Source of the DNA: Thermoplasma volcanium GSS1 | GTDB lineage: Archaea > Thermoplasmatota > Thermoplasmata > Thermoplasmatales > Thermoplasmataceae | Length of the DNA stretch: 64,000 bases | Reading direction: 5' to 3' | Assembly (NCBI RefSeq): GCF_000011185.1 | Contig: NC_002689.2 | Location: forward strand, 1,520,805-1,584,804 | Part shown: piece after piece, positions 59,767 to 64,000 of the stretch | Position numbering within the stretch: position 1 is the first letter of the stretch | Layout: each line of letters begins with the position of its first letter | Translations under genes and position numbers: made by a program | Notes under the pieces: model-generated | Told to the model about the DNA's origin: nothing | Database searches by the model: none | The model's input: the letters and a program-made list of their open reading frames with translations, nothing else

Positions 59767-61649
59767 TCTCTCCCTTCGTGTATCTTTACGGCTATCCCGT
59801 CTGAATACTCTCTCAACTCCTTTCCAGAGACGGTGGCCTTTCCAACCGCCACAAGTTCTCCATTTTCATTTACTACAAGGGTTTCATTCTTTGCTATTAT
59901 GTCTGGATCTGCATCCAATATAAATTTAAAGAATACGCTATATCCCTTTGCATTGTATTCGGCGCTCTCATTCTTCACAAAAACACGGAGATTTGGGCTT
60001 TTCGAGACATTGTAAAGCAGTGTCGCGCCATGAAAAGTAAGGGTAAAGAAGCCATCGTTCCTCAAGGTTGCTATAAGTTTATTGCCTTTGTCAAATACAC
60101 CTCTTATCCTGCCAGTTTTTGATTTAAATATTCTCACATCATCCTTAAAGAAGTCCTTTCCAATACCATATCCGAACTGATAGTCGGCTATCGTTCTTAT
60201 TTTTTCAAGGTCGAATGATCTTATTTTATCAGAATCCACACTTTCTCCCTTGTAAACCCGTATATCAAAAGGGGATATCGATTCGGATATGGCAGATACA
60301 TCTGGATCAGGCTCCAGGCCTGAAGAAACCGTCTGCTCTATAGGATAAGTATTTTCTAGTTCAGCAGGTACCATTATGCCAGACCAAGGTATTAGGGCAT
60401 TGCATTCAGTTCTTTCGTACACATCTCTCACAAAATTTAAGTTTGTATAGCCTGGCAGCCAATCTTTCCTTGAAAATACGTATGTCTCCTTCTTTTTTGA
60501 TGTTAGATATTTGGATGTAAATTTCTCAAGTCTGGCTACATACGTATTTTTGGTTGAAAAAGAATCATAGAAAAAGTATGCTGCCTTCTTAAAGAGATCC
60601 TGGTACTTCTCAAGCATTTTCGAATACTGCATTACCTTAACGTATGCTTTAAGCAGAGAAGGATGTGATTTTGCTTTTTGGGCGAGGTATTGATCCATAG
60701 ATTCTTCATAAATGCGTTCCCTGATCTCTGATATCTCCATGAATATGGCCTTAAGGTTATGCCTAGAAAGTTCCACAGAACGCTGCTCCTTTGGCAGTTC
60801 TTTCAACTCCTTTACAGTATATTTATCAAATAATGGGCTCCATTCGGGTATCTCAATTATTCTGGCGAGATCCCTCGTTCCGTCCGGATATATGAGCCTA
60901 TCGTCTTTTGCGTACTTGACGTAGGAAGCTGAATCGAAAAGATCGACTCCAAGGTATACAGCAAAGGCAAAAAACATCGGATGGCCGCCGCCGAATAGAT
61001 GTATGGGCTTTCCGAAGCTAACATTAAGCTTTGAGTTCAATATTATATCTACAAGCTTATCATACTCATATGATTCCAGAAGCGGGACAACACCGCCTAT
61101 AGGCAAATACGAGGCATTTGTTGAATTCATAAGTTCCGCAGATCTTTTCCTTAAATCAGGGTATATTCCCCCTTGTATGGGACCTGCTATCATACCGCCA
61201 GCGTCATTTACTTCAAGCATCCTTCTATAAGTTTCGGTAATTGCATTTTCGACCTCCTGCCTAGACGATGAAGGTGTTGTAAATATGTCAAGTATAGTCA
61301 ATATGTCGCTTCCGATAGTCTTTTGGAATTCAACAACTTGCCTGTTGTTAAATTCTACAGATCCATAAACATAGCTCTGGAATGTGCCCGAATCTGTCAT
61401 TACAGGGCCATCATATCCGATTAAAGAGTGTACCCCGTATTTTTCGGCCTCTTCACGTAATCTATCGTTCCTCAATATAATGTAGCTGTTTGTTATAACA
61501 CCATGGACTCCATATTTTTTCATCTCTTCTGGAGTTATATCCATTATGTTTGGGTTTATAACTGGAAGGACCGTAGGAGTTTCTATCGTACCGTGAGGAG
61601 TATCAAATCGTGCTATCCTGGCTAGGCCGTCCCTCTCCCTTATCTCCAT
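59751..61649 (-). CDS. tgtA: Archaeosine tRNA-guanine transglycosylase
   Basis: 632 aa. Exchanges guanine-15 of archaeal tRNAs for preQ0, the first step of archaeosine formation. Catalytic domain 1-350: MTDSGTFQSYVYGSVEF (general acid Asp), DILTILDIFTTPSS (nucleophile Asp), PIQGGIYPDLR, PIGGVVPLLESYEYDKLV, HLFGGGHPMFFAFAVYLGVDLFDSASYVKYAKDDR. C-terminal domains (about 380-632) include a PUA domain (GAATLLYN-like, DIIAKNETLVVNENGELVAVGKATVSGKEL). Zinc-site residues are less obvious than in bacterial Tgt. It lies six bases downstream of the ABCE1 gene on the same strand. Confidence 0.93.
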   Translation of the reverse strand: MEIRERDGLARIARFDTPHGTIETPTVLPVINPNIMDITPEEMKKYGVHGVITNSYIILRNDRLREEAEKYGVHSLIGYDGPVMTDSGTFQSYVYGSVEFNNRQVVEFQKTIGSDILTILDIFTTPSSSRQEVENAITETYRRMLEVNDAGGMIAGPIQGGIYPDLRKRSAELMNSTNASYLPIGGVVPLLESYEYDKLVDIILNSKLNVSFGKPIHLFGGGHPMFFAFAVYLGVDLFDSASYVKYAKDDRLIYPDGTRDLARIIEIPEWSPLFDKYTVKELKELPKEQRSVELSRHNLKAIFMEISEIRERIYEESMDQYLAQKAKSHPSLLKAYVKVMQYSKMLEKYQDLFKKAAYFFYDSFSTKNTYVARLEKFTSKYLTSKKKETYVFSRKDWLPGYTNLNFVRDVYERTECNALIPWSGIMVPAELENTYPIEQTVSSGLEPDPDVSAISESISPFDIRVYKGESVDSDKIRSFDLEKIRTIADYQFGYGIGKDFFKDDVRIFKSKTGRIRGVFDKGNKLIATLRNDGFFTLTFHGATLLYNVSKSPNLRVFVKNESAEYNAKGYSVFFKFILDADPDIIAKNETLVVNENGELVAVGKATVSGKELREYSDGIAVKIHEGRDQSAK

Positions 61650-61655
61650 ATTGAT

Positions 61656-63425
61656 CTACGCATAGTAATATCTATTTTCTTCTTTCTGAAGGCGGTCAAG
61701 GCTGCTGCCTTTCTTGTTTATCCTTGGCCTATTGGAGCTCTGGTCCCGCCTAAATGTGACGCCTACCATCTTCAAGAATCTGTTCATTCCTTCTTTCATG
61801 TCCATAGGACCATCTGATGCGCCGTGGGAACCTGGCTCTCCTGAGAACACTATGAGGCTATCTGAAATAAGATCTATAAGGTATATGTCATGATCGACGA
61901 CCAGTGCAGTTTTCTTTGTGTTTTCCATCACCCTCCTTATAACCTTTGCAACAACCATCCTGTAGGATGAATCTAGATGGGCAGATGGCTCGTCTATCAG
62001 ATATACGTCTGCTTCCCTTGACAGAGTAATTGCTATAGACAACCTTTGCATTTCGCCACCGGATAGGCCATCAACTGGATTTTCCATGATATCCGGTATA
62101 TTCAGAGGGTGGAATATTTCATTCTTTACGTACGTGTCTTCAGCGCGGTCCTTTAAAGCAGATGCTATGAGATCCGATACTGTACCCTTAAAATCAGTTG
62201 ATATATATTGCGGCTTGTAAGAAACCTTTACGTTCTGAGATATAGATCCTTCGTCTGGATTCATTACCCCGGCAAGCATCATTACGAATGTGCTCTTACC
62301 TAGCGCATTCCTGCCAAGCACACCAGATATTTCTCCCGTATGTATTTGGCCAGCATGCACATCTAGAGAGAAGTCTCCTAGTTTTTTCTTGATATCAGTC
62401 CATGTTATGAGAATGTGTTCAAATTTATCACGCTTCGACGATTTCTCCTCAAATTCGATAGGATAGCTTCGAATTCTTACGTTTTCTTCCCTGAGGAACC
62501 CTGACAAATAGGCATTTATTGCCCTGTTCGTACTCAATGGTTCAGAAAAAATACCATAAACCCCAGGGTCTCCATAAACAATGTTTACGCTGTCTGCCAG
62601 CCAATCAAGTATGGCAAGATCATGCTCAACTACTATGACCGTTTTTTTCTTGGATAGATCCTGTACTATGTTAGACACGTTGAGCCTTTCACCTATGTCT
62701 AGGTATGATGTCATCTCATCGAACAGATATATATCAGCCTCTTTTTCTAAAGTTGTACCTATGGCCAGCTTTTGCAACTCTCCTCCAGAACACTCTTTAA
62801 CATCTTTTGATAGCGCATTTTCAAGATTAAGGAGAGATACGACTTCATCAAAGTTACCGTTCTCGTTGTTCTTCCTTAGTATCTCGCCTATGGTTCCACT
62901 TACCACTTTCGGTATATAGTCCACATACTGATTTTTAAGCACAGCTCTCTTATTCTCCTCGTACAATCCCTTAAAATAGGCGCCCATTGTAGTTCTCGCA
63001 AATCTATCAATAACTGCGTCCTTTGAGGGGGGCTTATCATAATTGCCCAGGTTAGGCACAGTGATTCCAGAGAGTATGTTAAGAGTTGTAGTTTTGCCTA
63101 GGCCGTTTTGCCCTAGTATGGCTGACACTTTACCAGGTACAACAGTTGGAAGAGAATATATCCTGAATCCATTGACCCCATATCGGTGGAATACATTTTT
63201 ATTCAGCTCATCTGGAAGCGTAACTATCCTTATAGCTCCAAACGGGCATCGCCTTATGCATATGCCACACCCAATACATAAGGTCTCTGATATTAAAGGC
63301 TGCCCATCTGGGTCTGGGAAATCTATAGCCATAACATGGTTTCTAACTGGTGGGCAGTAGTATTGGCATTCGTGATGACACTTTTTAGGATGACATCTAT
63401 CCTTGTCAAGAACTGCTACGTGCAT
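61656..63425 (-). CDS. abce1: Ribosome recycling ATPase ABCE1 (Rli1)
   Basis: 589 aa from ATG 63425 (MHVAVLDKDRCHPKKCHHEC; a TTG at 63434 is rejected). Two [4Fe-4S] clusters: CHPKKCHHECQYYCP and CIGCGICIRRCPFGAI. NBD1: Walker A GQNGLGKTT, signature CSGGELQK, LFDEMTSYLDI. NBD2: GRNALGKST, LSGGEMQRLSI, LIDEPSAHLDS, D-loop and H-loop. It splits ribosomes after termination. Operon: 63435-63863 gene, ABCE1, tgtA, an arrangement linking translation functions. Confidence 0.95.
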   Translation of the reverse strand: MHVAVLDKDRCHPKKCHHECQYYCPPVRNHVMAIDFPDPDGQPLISETLCIGCGICIRRCPFGAIRIVTLPDELNKNVFHRYGVNGFRIYSLPTVVPGKVSAILGQNGLGKTTTLNILSGITVPNLGNYDKPPSKDAVIDRFARTTMGAYFKGLYEENKRAVLKNQYVDYIPKVVSGTIGEILRKNNENGNFDEVVSLLNLENALSKDVKECSGGELQKLAIGTTLEKEADIYLFDEMTSYLDIGERLNVSNIVQDLSKKKTVIVVEHDLAILDWLADSVNIVYGDPGVYGIFSEPLSTNRAINAYLSGFLREENVRIRSYPIEFEEKSSKRDKFEHILITWTDIKKKLGDFSLDVHAGQIHTGEISGVLGRNALGKSTFVMMLAGVMNPDEGSISQNVKVSYKPQYISTDFKGTVSDLIASALKDRAEDTYVKNEIFHPLNIPDIMENPVDGLSGGEMQRLSIAITLSREADVYLIDEPSAHLDSSYRMVVAKVIRRVMENTKKTALVVDHDIYLIDLISDSLIVFSGEPGSHGASDGPMDMKEGMNRFLKMVGVTFRRDQSSNRPRINKKGSSLDRLQKEENRYYYA

Positions 63426-63434
63426 AAAAACCAA

Positions 63435-63863
63435 CTATTGAGCTACTTTCCAATAATCATCAGGTATTTCTTCATAAATTTTGTATTCTTCGTTAGATTT
63501 ATTCTTTGTGGTATTTATCCTCATATTGGCGAGTTCTATTATTCTGGGTATATTAAGTATCCAGTAATGTATTCGCCACTCTCTTCCGTCAAACAGTGTA
63601 GTTTCCTCTCTTTCTGTTTGAAGGACGCCTATATCTTCCATTGTATAAAAAGAATCCCGATCTTCGGGTTCAAGCATATTATCTATAACACGATCGTTAT
63701 AACCAAAAAAATTTATTATATGCTCAGCAGCCTCCATGGCTTCTTCTTCGCTCATCCGCCGGTCTCGGAGGCTGAGCCCAGTGCTAATTGCCTTTGAAAG
63801 CTCTTCTAGTGTTGTATAACCTCTAATACCGGACTTCTCTGGCTTTGCCTCCTTACTATTCAT
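63435..63863 (-). CDS. Conserved small protein upstream of ABCE1 (DUF6015-like)
   Basis: 142 aa from ATG 63863, preceded by GAGGT at -9; the frame from 63887 is an alternative. RGYTTLEELSKAISTGLSLRDRRMSEEEAMEAAEHIINFFGYNDRVIDNMLEPEDRDSFYTMEDIGVLQTEREETTLFDGREWRIHYWILN fits an archaeal family of unknown function, helical N-half then a beta hairpin with WRIHYW. Found ten bases before ABCE1, so a link to ribosome recycling is suggested by position only. Confidence 0.7.
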   Translation of the reverse strand: MNSKEAKPEKSGIRGYTTLEELSKAISTGLSLRDRRMSEEEAMEAAEHIINFFGYNDRVIDNMLEPEDRDSFYTMEDIGVLQTEREETTLFDGREWRIHYWILNIPRIIELANMRINTTKNKSNEEYKIYEEIPDDYWKVAQ

Positions 63864-64000
63864 GCTAACCTCTTCAATAATCTGCATAGGAAATTAGTAA
63901 TTACAAATTTATAGTTAAGCTTATCGTGTAACACCTATAATTAAACGGAATTCCGTATATAAGGGTTGTTAAGATGCTTATACATTTTTGATCTATTTAG

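Noticed and set aside
1..64000. CRISPR arrays or cas genes
   Set aside because: No regularly spaced repeat series and no Cas-like protein was found in the window.

Overview
The window is chromosomal DNA of a thermoacidophilic euryarchaeon of the order Thermoplasmatales, most likely a Thermoplasma with AT-rich composition (T. volcanium-like; the species is inference). The evidence is archaeal information genes (RFC small subunit, archaeosine tRNA-guanine transglycosylase, ABCE1, Hef-type helicase), a bifunctional archaeal FBP aldolase/phosphatase, DUF373, a sedolisin protease, a cupredoxin, ribosome binding sites of the GAGGTGAT type and leaderless promoters.

Left chromosomal arm (1-16350): partial FBP aldolase/phosphatase, tRNA-Ser(CGA), a tandem-domain ThyX-like protein, a small winged-helix protein, a DUF373/MptE-like overlap pair, a class II aldolase, a SHOCT/cupredoxin pair, and a six-gene operon (7744-14271) for a membrane complex related to energy-converting hydrogenases. 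Its large subunit has lost the Ni-Fe cysteines. After about 1 kb without convincing genes comes a PiT-type transporter.

Accessory region (16351-48305, about 32 kb): integrative DNA lodged at the 3' end of tRNA-Ala(CGC) (48287-48358). A 22-bp copy of the tRNA end lies at 16351, with degenerate copies at 14821 and 29300. I read this as repeated integration at one site. Element B (about 29300-48305) looks fairly complete: tyrosine integrase, Orc1/Cdc6-like initiator, ParA with a small partner, HerA-like ATPase, serine recombinase, and a type III restriction-modification system. Element A (about 16351-29340) is a decayed relative with its own type III system, a broken defence-like gene, transposase remnants, and a chimera left by deletion of the whole replication/partition block.

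Two things stand out. First, four cassettes (25849-27328, 27590-29213, 29637-30742, 44869-46756) each pair a leaderless gene for a protein with a cysteine-rich hydrophobic C-terminus (10-14 Cys; spacing like halocin C8 in two of them) with several tiny membrane proteins. They look like archaeal bacteriocin/immunity loci. Second, two GC-rich, about 0.4-kb, protein-free islands (17992-18378 and 31038-31468) share hairpins with compensatory changes. They look like a new structured RNA carried beside a small antitoxin gene and the type III systems.

Right chromosomal arm (48306-64000): Hef-type helicase with a C-terminal PIP-like motif, RFC small subunit, glutamine synthetase divergent from a PadR regulator with a repeated operator, a short coiled-coil protein, a giant membrane-anchored sedolisin, a geranylgeranyl-reductase-family flavoprotein, a DMT transporter, TgtA, ABCE1 and a small conserved protein.
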